64,000 nt of DNA, from the NCBI GenBank assembly GCA_032622095.1, contig CP136069.1, positions 123,122,126 through 123,186,125 of the forward strand, written 5' to 3'. The position numbers were made by a program, and so were the translations under genes. The stretch is from Siphonodentalium dalli. Taxonomy: Eukaryota > Mollusca > Scaphopoda > Gadilida > Siphonodentaliidae. This document shows, one piece after another, positions 31,810 through 44,817 of this stretch; position 1 is the stretch's first letter; the number at the start of each line of letters is the position of its first letter. The notes beneath the pieces were generated by a model. The model made no database searches. It worked only from the letters and a program-made list of their open reading frames with translations, and had not been told where the DNA came from.

Positions 31810-34110
31810 ATGCTCTTTATAATAGAACTTGAAAACATGGAAACGTCAGATCCGAGTGAATACTGGAAGTTTATTAAAAAAATGAGAGATGATAGTAGGA
31901 AAGATAACGACGATCTTGATCCAGACATTATGATTTATATTGCAACAGCGCTCATCGGGATAAAGATACTTTTATATGTAAAACAGACAAACCTAAGATC
32001 ATTTGCGATCTCAATAATGATGAAATTTCGACCCTGGAAGTAATAGGCGTTCTGAAGAGTTTGAAAAATAATAAATCTCCAGGCAGTGACGGGCTGCGGA
32101 ATGAACTATTGAAAGCCGTCGGACCGATTATGGCACAAGATTTAACAAAGTTGTTTAATTTGGTTCTGAACTCTTCATATTATCCTACATGTTGGAGCGA
32201 GTCCACACTGACACCTATCTATAAAAAAGGTGATCGTCACGATCCAAACAATTATAGAGCTATAGCTTTGAGCAGTTCTATAAGTAAAATATTTAACAAA
32301 ATAATCAATACACGAATTTCCAAATTTTTGGATGATAATGATATTATAAGTGATAATCAATATGGATTTAGAAAAAATAGAAGCACGATTGATAGTGCTT
32401 TCATTTTAAAATCGCTAACTACTAAGTACCTGAAAGAGGCAAAACCTCTATATGCAGTATTTGTAGACTTCCGTAAGGCATTTGATACTGTCCACCGAGA
32501 GACAATGTTTACTAAATTGAAACATGTTGGTATCAATGGCAATATTGTGAAAACTATTGAATCTATGTATGCGTCAAGTGCTTATTCGGTACGAACTAGC
32601 CAAGGTTATGGGCCTCATATTATTTCAAATATTGGCGTTAGACAAGGATGTATTATTTCTCCCACAATTTTCAAAATATTTATTGATGACATTAGCGCCG
32701 AATTTTATGATTCGTGCAAACCGGTTAAAGTTGGCGAATAATATCTAAGTCATATGCTATTTGCAGATGATCTGGTTATGCTATCTGAAACTGCTGAAGG
32801 TATGCAAAGATGTTTGAATAAATTGGAGAATTACAGCATAAGGAACAAAGTAGAAGTGAATCTTCAGAAAACTGAATGCCTGATATTCAGGAAACGAGCA
32901 ACAAAAAAAATAACTGCCTTTAAATTAAGCAACACTCCGTTGGAAACAGTTAAGGAATATACCTATCTTGGTATTAAATTTTGTGCGAATGGAAAATTTT
33001 GCAAAGCCCAGATAGATGTTAACAACAAAGGGTTAAAAGCAATGTATAGTTTAATGTCATCCTTGCGCAAACATGAAATTTTCTCAGTAAGCATTTGGTG
33101 TAAACTATTTGACAAGCTGATAAAACCTATCGTTTTATATGGTTGTGAAATATGGGCATCGCATATTAATATTAACAAGCTCGAATCTATTCCATGTGAA
33201 ATTACACATGTTAAATTTTGTAAATCGGTGTTGGGTTTAAATAGAATGGCGTCTAATCACGCGACAAGAGCAGAATTGGGCAGATTTCCGATAGCACATG
33301 ATGCGATAATGAATGCTGTAAGATATATGCTTAAACTGTCTGAAAGAAAACCGAATATGTTACTTCAGAATTCTGCCCAAATATGCGAGGAATATATAAT
33401 TCCACCGTTTTTGGCAGAAGCACTTCACATGCCAAAAATAAGCGATTTAGAGAATAACCTATCGCTGGAATATCTCAATAAAGTCCGGGAAGAATTAAAA
33501 TGCGTTCATATTCTAACGTTCAAAAACGAAATATTCGATGACAACAAGAAAAATGGTATGAATAAATTAAGAACGTATCGTTGTTTCAAAGAACAATATG
33601 AAATTGAACCATACTTACTCCAAATTACTAATTTTTATACGAGATCGTGTTTCAGTAAGTTTAGAGTAAGCAATCATAAGTTGCAGGTAGAGGTTGGGCG
33701 ACACGCTCAGCCAAAAATACCTTACGAGAAACGCATATGTAAAAAATGTGAAGCAAATGAAATTGAAACGGAAGAACACTTTATAATGAGATGTGAAAAA
33801 CATAACCATTTGCGGAAGAGAATTTTCACTGAAATAGGAGTTCACCAACCAATTTTCGTAAACTTTGATGAAATAGAAAAGTTCATATTCCTCATGAAGG
33901 CTGAACACCCGAGCATATGCAATCTGATCTGTAACATGGTTCGGCAGTTTTCCGCAAATAAATGAGAATATAGTGTTGAGTTACAAATACATGTTATATA
34001 TATATTTTATATGAAATTTTCTTGACTTGTGTTTAAATTATCTGTATTATGACAACTGCCCCGCGTGGGTGTATTATGTCAATAAAAAAATGTTAAATGT
34101 TAAAAAATGT
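31810..34110 (+). pseudogene. LINE reverse transcriptase, 5'-truncated and mutated
   Basis: The reverse transcriptase of a non-LTR retrotransposon, which copies element RNA into DNA at a nicked target. The N-terminal lead (31829-31925, DPSEYWKFIKKM) is followed by a frameshift. Then come KSPGSDG, GFRKNRSTID, VFVDFRKAFD (catalytic Asp motif), GVRQGCIISP and, after an in-frame TAA at 32739-32741, LFADDLVML (catalytic FADD) and YTYLGI. The frame continues to 33965 with a C-terminal CKKC...H...C-type finger. No endonuclease domain precedes it. The 3' end has an AATAAA at 34081 and ATGTTAAATGTTAAAAAATG tail repeats near 34090-34115. Its position between inverted repeats is unusual for a LINE. Confidence 0.85.
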
Positions 34111-34566
34111 TATGAACAAAACTATATATTTTTTAATATTCCTTCTGTTGATGGCGATTTGAACAAATATGAATATTTCTGCAACGAACGCCGTCCGATA
34201 CATATTAATGTGTCCAAAAATCACACATAAAAATACGCGAGGTTCCTTTAATAAAGTCTTGCGAGGTCTTATAATAGCAATACGTTGGTCGAAACGAACG
34301 GTATTGAAATTCCCACCAGATCATAAACATAAACATTGTAAAATGTCAAAGCATCAACAACAATCTATGGATTCTCAACCGAAACATTTGAATTAAAATC
34401 AACATGCACATGAAACATGGATATCCTATACTAAAAACATAATCACGGTGGGGAATCACGTGGTTTCGAGGTTGGTGAATACCACGCATTCAAAATGTGC
34501 AAACGCACAAAATCATAATATACGAGGAACTGATACAAAACATATCAGTTTGACTGTTACGAGCAT
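34111..34566. other. No recognised gene; short inverted-repeat partner of 39975-40025
   Basis: AATCACGTGGTTTCGAGGTT at about 34447 recurs inverted near 39990-40020. Open frames at 34027-34396 are not recognised. Confidence 0.4.
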
Positions 34567-34797
34567 ATGCTGGTTTATTTGTGAAACAAAGTTTATACCT
34601 TATTTGTTCGGAAATACTTAGTGGTTTTCTATGACATTCTGACCAAAGTTGCCAGTCGGAGGTGCGTGGAATACGCCAGTTCATAGTTCATACAGCTCGG
34701 AAAATCCTTCAACTGACAACTTTGGTCAGAATGTTAGAGTAAACAGATGTGAATTTGGACATAAATAAGGTATCAGCTTGTTTGAAAAATAGTATAG
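34567..34797. mobile_element. Fold-back element
   Basis: ACATTCTGACCAAAGTTG (34634-34651) is perfectly inverted at 34718-34735. The weaker inverted similarity extends outward through TTATACCTTATTTGT / AATAAGGTATCAGC. Confidence 0.7.
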
Positions 34798-35744
34798 CAT
34801 CTGCTCATAGCTGTAAAAATACTACGTAATGCGTCATACCTTAGTATACCTTTTTTCCTCGCTTCTGGTCACGTTTTAGATCGCCTCGGCCATATTGAAC
34901 AAGAAAACTAAGATGCATGCATCAGGTCAGCCATGAACTATTTAGCATAGAATAATTCAGTTCGGTTGCAGTTTCACAACGTTACAACTGACATACGATT
35001 ACACCTTGAATGTGGAACTATGTAAGAGTGAATATTAATGTTCTAAATCCCATGTTTCACCTTTAGTGGTAATGGGGTCGTACTTTATTAACACGCAAGT
35101 AGTGTAATTAAGTACGGGTAATTAGAAGTAACAAATCGTTTAGTTTCTATCGTATCGGCTAAAAGGGGTGAGCAGATTGCTGATGATGAATGCTCTCGTT
35201 AGCTGCCAATATAATGTGCATATTTGCCCCGTTACGTTTATACACTGTAGCATTGGCGGGCCAGAGTGTGTTGACATGTTAAGTGTTTGGTTCATTAATA
35301 ACAGATCAGCAGGGATTTGTCGTGATAACGTATACGTGGAAATATTCTACCTAAACGGTTAAATTAACGGTTGATCTATTACACCACCGTTTATACTCGG
35401 TTTAAATAGGTATATTATATAGGGACGTGTGCTCAATTTTGGTGCGGACCGATGATAAAACAAAATCAGAGGTAAATGTCGGCGGGCGGGAGGGCCATTT
35501 TTTTCAATAATTTTAAAAGAAATTGAACAGTTGCAGCAGCAGCAAAAAAGGGTGTACAATTGGCAAATGATGAGGGTCGGCGTGACGTGTAACTAGGATT
35601 GAAATTAGATATGCAATTTGGAGATTATTGGATGAGGGATGTTATATTAATTATATTAAAGGGACGAGGGGGCTTAGTTGTCGAAAATATTCATATTTGT
35701 TCCAAACACCGTAAACAGAAAAATATTAAAACGCATACATTTTG
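34798..35744. other. No recognisable gene
   Basis: Unique-looking sequence between the fold-back and the right inverted repeat; nothing supported. Confidence 0.35.
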
Positions 35745-36179
35745 GTTCAAATATACGATCACTATCGCGTAAACATCATGCTCACATAAAGACCTACTAA
35801 ATTTTACCTAAACAAGAGTCTGATTGTGTTATAGAAGGCAGCACAATGCTACTGGCTAATCACACACAAATGGTATAAACGCTCTTTATTATTTCCAAAT
35901 AAGGAATTGAGCAACAAAGAACGCTCTTTATGTTTACCATCATAATATAAAGAAACACCAAGAAAGTAACTTTTTATGCTTTGTTTACATAACAATCGTC
36001 AAATTTACGACAATAACATACTGTTTGTGAGATATTTCTCATTTGTATATTAACAAAGTATGTCTATATTTGAATATTATTTTCGTTTGTAGCGGTTTTT
36101 GACAGGTGGAAATATGTTCACAGGATACCCACCAAGGCCTTCCGTACCTTTAAGGTATACTGCAACTTTGTTTCTTGTC
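35745..36179 (-). repeat. Diverged inverted repeat, right of the reverse transcriptase
   Basis: Inverted counterpart of 31355-31800. Read on the minus strand it contains AATAATAAAGAGCGTTTATA and TGTTATGTAAACAAAGC. Confidence 0.65.
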
Positions 36180-36439
36180 AATAGCAGAATACATAATGCT
36201 ATTAAGAAGTGACACAAAACACAGAACATTTTTTTTAATTATAAGTATTGAGCAGTGAGAAATATTTGAGTCGAGGAAACCAGTAACGAAAGGCGATATT
36301 AACATGATTTCTGTCAGCGAATAATTGTTTACGTTCCAATGAATATTAAAATGTACTGAAAACAAACTGCTAATGGGTGCCAGACTTTCATAAACACAAA
36401 TTATGTATTAATGGTGTAACGACATATTTCGTTCTTAAT
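36180..36439. other. No recognisable feature
   Basis: Nothing supported. Confidence 0.4.
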
Positions 36440-36690
36440 TGTCTAAAAAAATAGGGGATGGGGATGTTTGGATCTCTAGTTTAACGACATTTTTCGGTCT
36501 TTAATAGTTTAATGACATTTTTCGGTCTTTATAATATCTCAAGATATAGGGGGTATTTGGATCTCTAGTTTAACGACATTTTTCGGTCTTTATAGTTTAA
36601 CGACATTCTCGGTCTTTAATATTTCAAGATATAGGGGCCCTTAGTGGGTATTTGGATCTCTAGTTTAACGACATTTTTCGGTCTTTGATA
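36440..36690. repeat. Degenerate tandem repeat (TTTAACGACATTTTTCGGTC)
   Basis: Five or six copies of a short unit with TTTAACGACATTTTTCGGTC, grouped in larger blocks that start TTTGGATCTCTAG. Confidence 0.9.
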
Positions 36691-36755
36691 GCAAAATGGA
36701 AGAAGTACATCTTTGGAAAGATGTGGTGGCCCTAAAAAGGAAAGTTGTTTGGTGA

Positions 36756-38212
36756 TCTTGAAATGCAGTTTTTCTGAACAGTCTTCCTTGATTAAAGTGA
36801 CGTGAAACACTCCGACAGACAACGGGCAGAGTGATCAAATAGAAATTAAGAATAATCTTTCTCAAAGTAGTTATTTGTTACGAATATTAATCCAAATGGA
36901 TGATACACAACGTCATTCTTATATATTAGTTAAATGCAATGACTCTCGATGGCGAAATCATTTTTGTTTAATTATAGCCGATAGTTGCGCCCCGAATCGA
37001 GATGTAAATATTTACAATTTGGAGTAGTTCAGACGATGTTCTCTATGAAGTGGGGTGGTAGATTTTTTTGGAAATTTTCAGTGATGTTAGTAGAATGATA
37101 ACATTCCCCAGGTTGGCAAAGTGCCTGAGCACTGACTTATCAATTTCTCGCACCAGAAAAAGTCCATAACAAGTCCATAATATGTCTTTAAGCATATATA
37201 TAAATCTCCGAAAACCAAAATTCTAAAGCATTAAACGATTTCTTGAAATACAGTTTTTTCTGAACAGTCTTCCTTGATTAAAGTGATGTGAAACACTCCG
37301 GCAGACACCGGGCAGAGTGATCAAATAGAAATTAAGAATAATCTTTCTCAAAGTAGTTATTCGTTACGAATATTAATCCAAATGGATGATACACAACGTC
37401 ATTCTTATATATTAGTTAAATGCAATGACTCTCGGTGGCGAAATCATTTTTGTTTAATTATAGCCGATAGTTGCGCCCCGAATCGAGATGTAAATATTTA
37501 CAATTTGGAGTAGTTCAGACGATGTTCTCTATGAAGTGGGGTGGTAGATTTTTTTGGAAATTTTCAGTGATGTTAGTAGAATGATAACATTCCCCAGGTT
37601 GGCAAAGTGCCTGAGCACTAACTTATCAATTTCTCGCACCAGAAAAAGTCCATAACAAGTCCATAATATGTCTTTAAGCATATATATAAATCTCCGAAAA
37701 CCAAAATTCTAAAGCATTAAACGATTTCTTGAAATACAGTTTTTTCTGAACAGTCTTCCTTGATTAAAGTGATGTGAAACACTCCGGCAGACACCGGGCA
37801 GAGTGATCAAATAGAAATTAAGAATAATCTTTCTCAAAGTAGTTATTCGTTACGAATATTAATCCAAATGGATGATACACAACGTCATTCTTATATATTA
37901 GTTAAATGCAATGACTCTCGGTGGCGAAATCATTTTTGTTTAGTTATAGCCGATAGTTGCGCCCCGAATCGAGATGTAAATATTTACAATTTGGAGTAGT
38001 TCAGACGATGTTCTCTATGAAGTGGTGTGGCAGATTTTTTTGGAAATTTTCAGTGATGTTAGTAGAATGATAGCATTCCCCAGGTTGGCAAAGTGCCTGA
38101 GCACTAACTTATCAATTTCTCGCACCCGAAAAAGTCCATAACAAGTCTATAATATGTCTTTAAGCATATATATAAATCTCCGAAAACAAAAATTCTAAAG
38201 CATTAAACGATT
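36756..38212. repeat. Tandem array of three ~486-bp units
   Basis: Units at 36756-37240, 37241-37726 and 37727-38212, each starting TCTTGAAATACAG and containing AGTCTTCCTTGATTAAAGTG and TAGCCGATAGTTGCGCC. Divergence between units is only a few percent. No long open frame. Confidence 0.95.
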
Positions 38213-40617
38213 TGCTATATTTCCAGGGCATATATTTCATCTGATTTTGCGAGAATCCATATATATATTTTTTCACGAGAATCCAGGGTAATTTGCGAGA
38301 ATATTTACGAGAATCTAGATTTGGATTCTCGCCGAAATATAAGCCCTGATTTCACTCTGAAAGTGTGCCTAAATGGCATAAATTGTACCGTGGTTCCCAT
38401 GTTCGCCAAAGTGGCATAAATTTATTTCAGGATAATACTAATTTTAGGCATTCATTTATATCACTGATATCAGGACAATAAATAGCCATTTCCATTGCAT
38501 GGAACAAAGAGCGTTATTGTTTATCGGTGTTGTTTTTGGAAGTGGTGGTAGTTAAATTTTATACATTTCGACCCCCAATAAGTATTTCCGAACAAATGAA
38601 TTATTAACAAGCGTGACATGACATCATTGACGAAGATAATTAACACCGATCTACAAGCAATTAAAGTCTTAAAATGAGCTAAAATTTAACATTTTCTTTA
38701 AAAAATTTACATTTTTATCTCTCGCGACATAATTGTCACCAATAAAAACAAATTTGATTCATCGTGGAAGTTAGTCGGTGACTATAAATAATGTCACCAT
38801 TCAACTGAATGTTGTTGAGCATATTTCAACCAATTTTGGAAGTTTAAATGAATATTTTCTTCACACGCAAAGTAAAATTGACAAATTTCAGGATTTTAGC
38901 CTGCTTCGTTGGGACCAAAATTTGTTGTGCACACTCAAGAAACGTCTACCGACACTCGCTAGGCCAAATTATGCCATGACCATGCTATAAACTAGCTTGA
39001 AATTGGCAAAACAATGAATTTTTTTTGGTTGAAAACATTTACATGGGAATCTCCAGTCAAATATAGGCATAGAGAACGATTATTTTTCGATAAAAACGAA
39101 AATAATGCGAAATGAAATTCGGCACTCGTCAGAATGGTGCAGAATAACATACGAGTCTTGTTATATGCGAAAATTTGACCTCATTCGATAAATTAGTCTC
39201 GTAATTAAGGAATGTGGAATTCCGTCGCACTGTAGTGTTACTGTACATGGCCGACGCAATTTTGAAATGTAAACACGCATCAAACACGCATCAAATTTAC
39301 CTTTTGTGAGAATAACAAAAGCGCAACCTTGATCAAAGTAATACAATACACAACAACACATAGAATAAAACTGATATAAGTGAGAATAAGACGCGTATTC
39401 AGACGTGGAATTTGACAACATTTCTTCGCTATAAATATATTTGACCCAGATAACCGAGATGCAGCTGTTTTGCGCACGTCACTTTCCATATTTGGAATTT
39501 CCATATATGGGATTTGTGTTAACCTCAATACCGATCAAGTTATCTTAGCATAAACATAAACTATATTGTAATTTATGCAACTACGACCCTGGTGACCCTG
39601 ATAACTAATAAAATATACCGGCCAATTCATTTTAAGATCGTTATTTCACTTTGCTTTAGGCATAAATATACTCTTAAACGCACATAAACGACCCATTGGC
39701 GTTAAATTAAATATACTCGGTATTTATTAATATTAGTTTTTTATTGCTCAGTATAGAGTTAGACCCTTGACACCTGTCAATATATTTGGGCTGAATTCAT
39801 ATGATGCGGTATTATTCCTCGAAATAAACAACAAAGCCGTCGTTACTTAGAAATGTCGTTTGGGCTAACATTTACACAAATCCTCCGTGTGTTCTCCTCA
39901 ATTGACACGCAGGTTCTCAGTCGACACACAGGTTATCCCAGAAACCGGTGTGAAATAAACAGCCAAGGTTTGGCTGAAATGAGTGATACTCATCAACTCG
40001 AAACCACGTGATTCTCCATCGTGATAATTTTGCAATGGCCGTGGTCAGAGACATGTCATTCGATCAACGGGGACAGTCGCGGAACCCAGGAGTCGATTCG
40101 CGCGTGTTGACGAGTCCGTAATTTTCATTTACATGTATTAGATATTCATAACTACATTTTTTTTAGAGAATAATATAAATCTATGTATGACTGCATCCCC
40201 GGCCACTGTAAATTCTCAACTAAGAATTCATTTCCCGAATGTTATACTTTTAAAAATTTACTATATATGGTAATCATTATAGGCCTACAAACTTCGATCA
40301 TATCCGTATATGGCATATATATGCTTCTCTAATCGAAATTTATTTTTCATCAAAATTACGAGTTCTTGGTCCAAAATAATCACTTAAATGTTGGTGGGGA
40401 AAATAAAATATCAAATCAATCTTGACATTTACATTCTGACATTGGTGATCATCGGCAAGGTGGTCACTCCATGTCGTGCTTTTTTCTTGATGTGTCATTT
40501 GGTCTGGATTTGTTTCAGAAACCCTGCATTAAGCAACATTAAGACTTAAAAATGAATGCTCAAACAGAATAAACGTGTATCGCTTTTATTATTTTCTCAT
40601 TTCCATTTCTACCATTG
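38213..40617. other. No recognised gene; repeat fragments
   Basis: 38213-38345 has a cluster of GCGAGAATCC-type words. An AAAGAGCGTTATTGTTTAT motif lies at about 38508, and the inverted partner of 34447 lies at 39975-40025. The remainder is unrecognised. Confidence 0.4.
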
Positions 40618-40645
40618 TTAAAGGGGTACTGTACACTAAATATGG
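40618..40645 (+). repeat. Solitary terminus of the TTAAAGGGGTACTGTAC family
   Basis: TTAAAGGGGTACTGTACACT matches the left end of 7784-8375. No right end was found nearby. Confidence 0.55.
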
Positions 40646-41444
40646 CTACTTACGGGACCATCTCATGTTATACTCAAAAGAATATATGCAACAAATGAAT
40701 TTGAGCCATGGATTAGTACCAAACACACCCACATCGACCGGTGTACTCTATGAACGATGCAAACAACATAGTAATTATATAACGAAAATTAATATATGAC
40801 TCGAGAGGGGGTATTCCAGCTGTTAGAACGGTTGAGGTAGATGTACCAGTTTGAAAATTCAGCAGGAACATATTCCAGGATACAAAGTTGAAATGTTTTG
40901 TTTTTTAATCTTTGAGACCCATGCATATATCGCTCCGTGAACACAAGGTTTTTTCCTATTCGATCTTGGACGTTCCATGTTAGTCTATTCCTGATATGAT
41001 AGAATAAATAACGTTTATTTCACTTTTTTTCGAAAAAATGAAAACTGTTGGAAAATGATGTGACCATGGAAACTATTTTTCAGAGCATTTGAAGCCGGTA
41101 TATCAATATTTCGTGTATTTGTCAACCTATATACCTCCTTCCATAGACACGACATATATATTCACTATTCAAAAACAACATTGATGACTCGACAATAATA
41201 ACAATGTTAATTAATATGTGGCTAGTACATATTACATTATAACATACATACGAATTACAGTATATAGATACGATTATAGACAGTAGCTAAGCTCCAGTTC
41301 CAGGAGCTTACTGATGCGCGCCACAATACACAGGCATTACTTTAATCCGGCGCCATTTATTTTCATCTCGCAAATCGATGATGACCTTGCGCATGTAAAT
41401 ATGTTGCTTTAGATTTGTATCTTGCCTCACCATGTATTGTTTCT

Positions 41445-41446
<2 letters not shown>
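40646..41446. other. No recognisable feature
   Basis: Nothing supported. Confidence 0.4.

Positions 41447-41474
<28 letters not shown>
41447..41474. repeat. Poly(T) tract
   Basis: A 28-base T run followed by other T-rich stretches to about 41600. The open frame across it (poly-Phe) is an artefact. Confidence 0.9.
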
Positions 41475-41479
<5 letters not shown>

Positions 41480-41807
41480 ACTTGATGTAGATTTTGGTTT
41501 TTTTTTCATGTCAATTTTATTTTATACCTTTATACCACATTTGTTTAATTACTTCATTGGTTTTTTTTTCTTCTTTCGATTTAATATTTTCTTTTTTCTT
41601 GCACTTTCATGTTTGATTAGAGATTATTTTGTATATCTTTATGTAATTGTGTTAGTTTCCTGTGTTTGTCTGAAACTCTCCATGTATGGAGGAAAGAAAT
41701 AAATATATATAAATCAGTGAGAAATCACTACAACTCAACCTATGCTTAAAGTTGTGAGTTGAGAACACTGAGGTGAAGTCTGTCCTTATATCATATCCAA
41801 CAAAAAG

Positions 41808-42190
41808 TTCCCAAATCCAAATGGCGCCCAATATGGCGGACATATTTTTTCAAAATCACCGAAAATCCTTCATAATCACATCTTTTGGCGTTATTGTCAT
41901 GACAACTCCACACATGCTTACATTTGAGATAGGAATATTGAAACGACGCAATTACCTTACACCTCATGCAAGAAATGGTTTCCCAAATCCAAGGCGGCGG
42001 CTAAATGGGGAACGAAATTTGATAACTCCTATATTCATTTACTTTCTGTCAATGGGCGTTATTGTTACGGGAATTCTACCCAAATTTACGCGTGGATAGG
42101 GAAATTGATACGACGCATTGGCTTGAATTGGGCAATTGATACTCACAGCCAAGATGGCGGCCAAACTAGTGGCCAGAAATTGAAAATTAG
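41808..42190. repeat. Degenerate ~170-bp tandem repeat with ATGGCGGC motif
   Basis: Two full units and a partial one: CCCAAATCCAAATGGCGCCC, CCCAAATCCAAGGCGGCGGC and AGCCAAGATGGCGGCC, each followed by related sequence including GGCGTTATTGT. Related in style to 49600-49985 and 50465-50950. Confidence 0.6.
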
Positions 42191-42439
42191 TCGGTATTTT
42201 AAAATTGTTCATAAATCAGCTATTGGTTCCAACTTAAAACGTCCTCAAACGCATAGCATAGCCAGTATCCTTCTGTGAGGACGATAACCCACAATTAATA
42301 ATCACGATTTGGTATTTCAAAATCCATTCTCCAGTAATCGCCGATAATGACAGTAACCGGATGCCGAATAATCGTATGACTTGCAAGATTCAGAACAATT
42401 ACATGAGAACAGATTCTGATTTGCCACATCCAGAACTAT

Positions 42440-42936
42440 CTGCACCAGCTTCCATCTCTTCGTCTGCTAATTCTAACTCGATCACACCATCAAATTATTC
42501 TTCACTTCCTGGGAGAAGGGTCCCTCTAATCAGAACGTTTCAAACCACCCATTCCCCGGTGTGCGTCATCTTGAGCTAGAAAGGCATGCGGTCAATGCGT
42601 ATGCTAGATTTCAGAAAGTCACTTATATCTACGCCTTTCTCACAACTCATGCGGCTAACCACATGTACACCTGGTGATCTTCCAATTTATAGATATAGCG
42701 ACTTCTCAATAGATCATTCGTCAACTCACAAACTCAGCGAACGCATTGACGTACGTGGACAATGCCGTCAGGGGTTTCGAAAGTTGCTAGCTTTCTCATT
42801 CCCTTGGGCGAATGCATGCATCTCTGCCAAGAATATCATAATATACCAACACGTCTTGACCATGATGCTAAGCAATATTTGTGACGTATATACAGCAGTC
42901 ATCTCGTCGAAGACCTCCATTCACGCGGTGCTAGTT
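42440..42936 (+). pseudogene. Decayed coding-like region, unrecognised
   Basis: Protein-like stretches appear in different frames: PFPGVRHLELERHAVNAY and ARFQKVTYIYAFLTTHAANH (about 42555-42670), then DLPIYRYSDFSIDHSS and further to 42936. A stop or frame change separates them. Composition suggests former coding sequence, but I cannot name it. Confidence 0.25.
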
Positions 42937-44030
42937 TGAGGATATTCGCCATTGATAATGGGAATATAATGGGACCACAATCTGCACGAGGTCTATGTTT
43001 CAGATATATGGCCTAAAATTCCTTAAATCGACATGTAGTTTGCAATAAAATCGAAAAATAAATTTTCGATATGCCGGTTATCATCATCATAATATGAAAA
43101 TATAGTATGTGTGGAATGTGTCACGTTAAAATGAGCACCGGAGGATCATGTTCCTATTTTTCAGCTGCCATGAAAACGGTAGGCACTTTTATGCATGTTT
43201 TCTCCGTTACCAACCCGAAAAGGTAGCATATGGGTACGTACAGTCCATTTAAACATGTGGCAACAGTTTTATATTGTCACAATCAATACACAACGGTGGC
43301 TATAGTCAAATGCATGCAATTTTATAAAATACTCATGATTCGAGCTGTCACTAGCCAGATGTTTAGGGTCAATGGCTACCCGTATATCTTAGGATTACCG
43401 TGCAATTAAAAATTCATTCCGAATCGAACACTCTCTGTCACTCTATATGGTGTATAGACTGACGAAATGGACCAATTTCTTATGTGGGGATATATACCTT
43501 TTCGAAAACAAAACATGTGGAAAATATTGATGTGGCGTTTGTGATATGCGACACACATATACTACAGTGGGCGTGGTAACGGAGAAAACACATTTTGTGT
43601 CTTTATATTCCTAAATATTGCGAATCGTTGAAACACATTAAATTTTTAATAATATGTGACACAAACGTGTTTGGTTGAATTTCTAACTTCGCTAGAAACA
43701 TATTAACTATTATTTGAAACTACATGCAGTCCCATGTACTTTGAATGTGTATGTGTTTCCAGTAAACCCATATCATTGATCTATGCTGGTGCACACAATT
43801 CTGTGCATCTAAAAATAAGACCTGCGTAATCATGCCATTCAATTTTATTTGATTACATAAATATAAGAATGTGTTAATATATGTCGAACAAGGAATACCT
43901 GACAATTCAAACGCCCGGTGTAATATTAGCATGGACATGATGGTAACGGAGAAAAAACCTATATATAGTTATATACGACATGTATGCAAGTTTATGAATG
44001 AGGAATATTTTGCTAATGAACGAGGAGTGG
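42937..44030. other. Unrecognised sequence with three copies of GGTAACGGAGAAAAC
   Basis: Copies of the 15-mer at 43197-43211 (minus), 43575-43589 and 43942-43956 (last base variant). No gene supported. Confidence 0.5.
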
Positions 44031-44660
44031 TCACTTTCGATCCACCGGAGACTTCGTCCCAGGTGAGCTAAAAATTAAAGGTCAAAATGCAAAAATGTAA
44101 TTTTTTGTTTTTAGAGTTATGTCCCTGGCTCCGCCCCTATTTGACCCAGTGACCCCATTTGAACAAATCTGAACCCCAATCACCCAAGGTCCCTCCGTAT
44201 CAAATATGAATCCATTCGACCCGGTGGTACAAGAGAAGAAGTCGTTTTAAGAAATACTATGGAGGGAAAGAGTTATGGCCCAGGCTTCGCAACTATTTGA
44301 CACAGTGACCTCATTTGAACAAATCTGAATGTGAGTCACCTAGGGAACATCCACACCAAATATGAACCCATTTGGCCTGCCGGTATTTGAGAAGATGCTT
44401 AAAAGAATTACTATGGAGGGAAAGAGTTATGGCCCTGGCTTCGCAACTATTTGACACAGTGACCTCATTTGAACAAATCTAAACGAGAGTCACATAGGGA
44501 ACAGCCACACCAAATATGAACTCATTCGGTCTATAGGTTCCAGAGGAGAAGATGTTTAAAGAATTGTTGACGGATGGACGGACTGACGGACGGACGACGG
44601 ACGAGAAGTGATGACTATAGCTCCACCAGAGACTTCGTCTCAGGTGAGCTAAAAACTACC
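44031..44660. repeat. Dispersed repeat with internal ~125-bp tandem units
   Basis: Both ends carry GAGACTTCGTC(C/T)CAGGTGAGCTAAAAA. Between them are about three degenerate units with GAGGGAAAGAGTTATGGCC and TTTGACACAGTGACCTCATT, followed by GGACGGACTGACGGACGGAC. I associate this repeat style with mollusc genomes. Confidence 0.75.
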
Positions 44661-44817
44661 AAAACAAAATGCATTGTTTTATTCATGGATTGGTACTAGT
44701 ATGCAATATGATTAAAATTCGAAATTAATTTTAAATAGCTAGTAGCCTTCAATTAATTTCCTGCCCATATAAATCAATTTAATAAATGTCATCGTTACTA
44801 GTGTCATCACATTGAGT

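Noticed and set aside
41415-41702. Phe-rich open frame
   Set aside because: Translation of a poly(T)-rich tract with no gene context.
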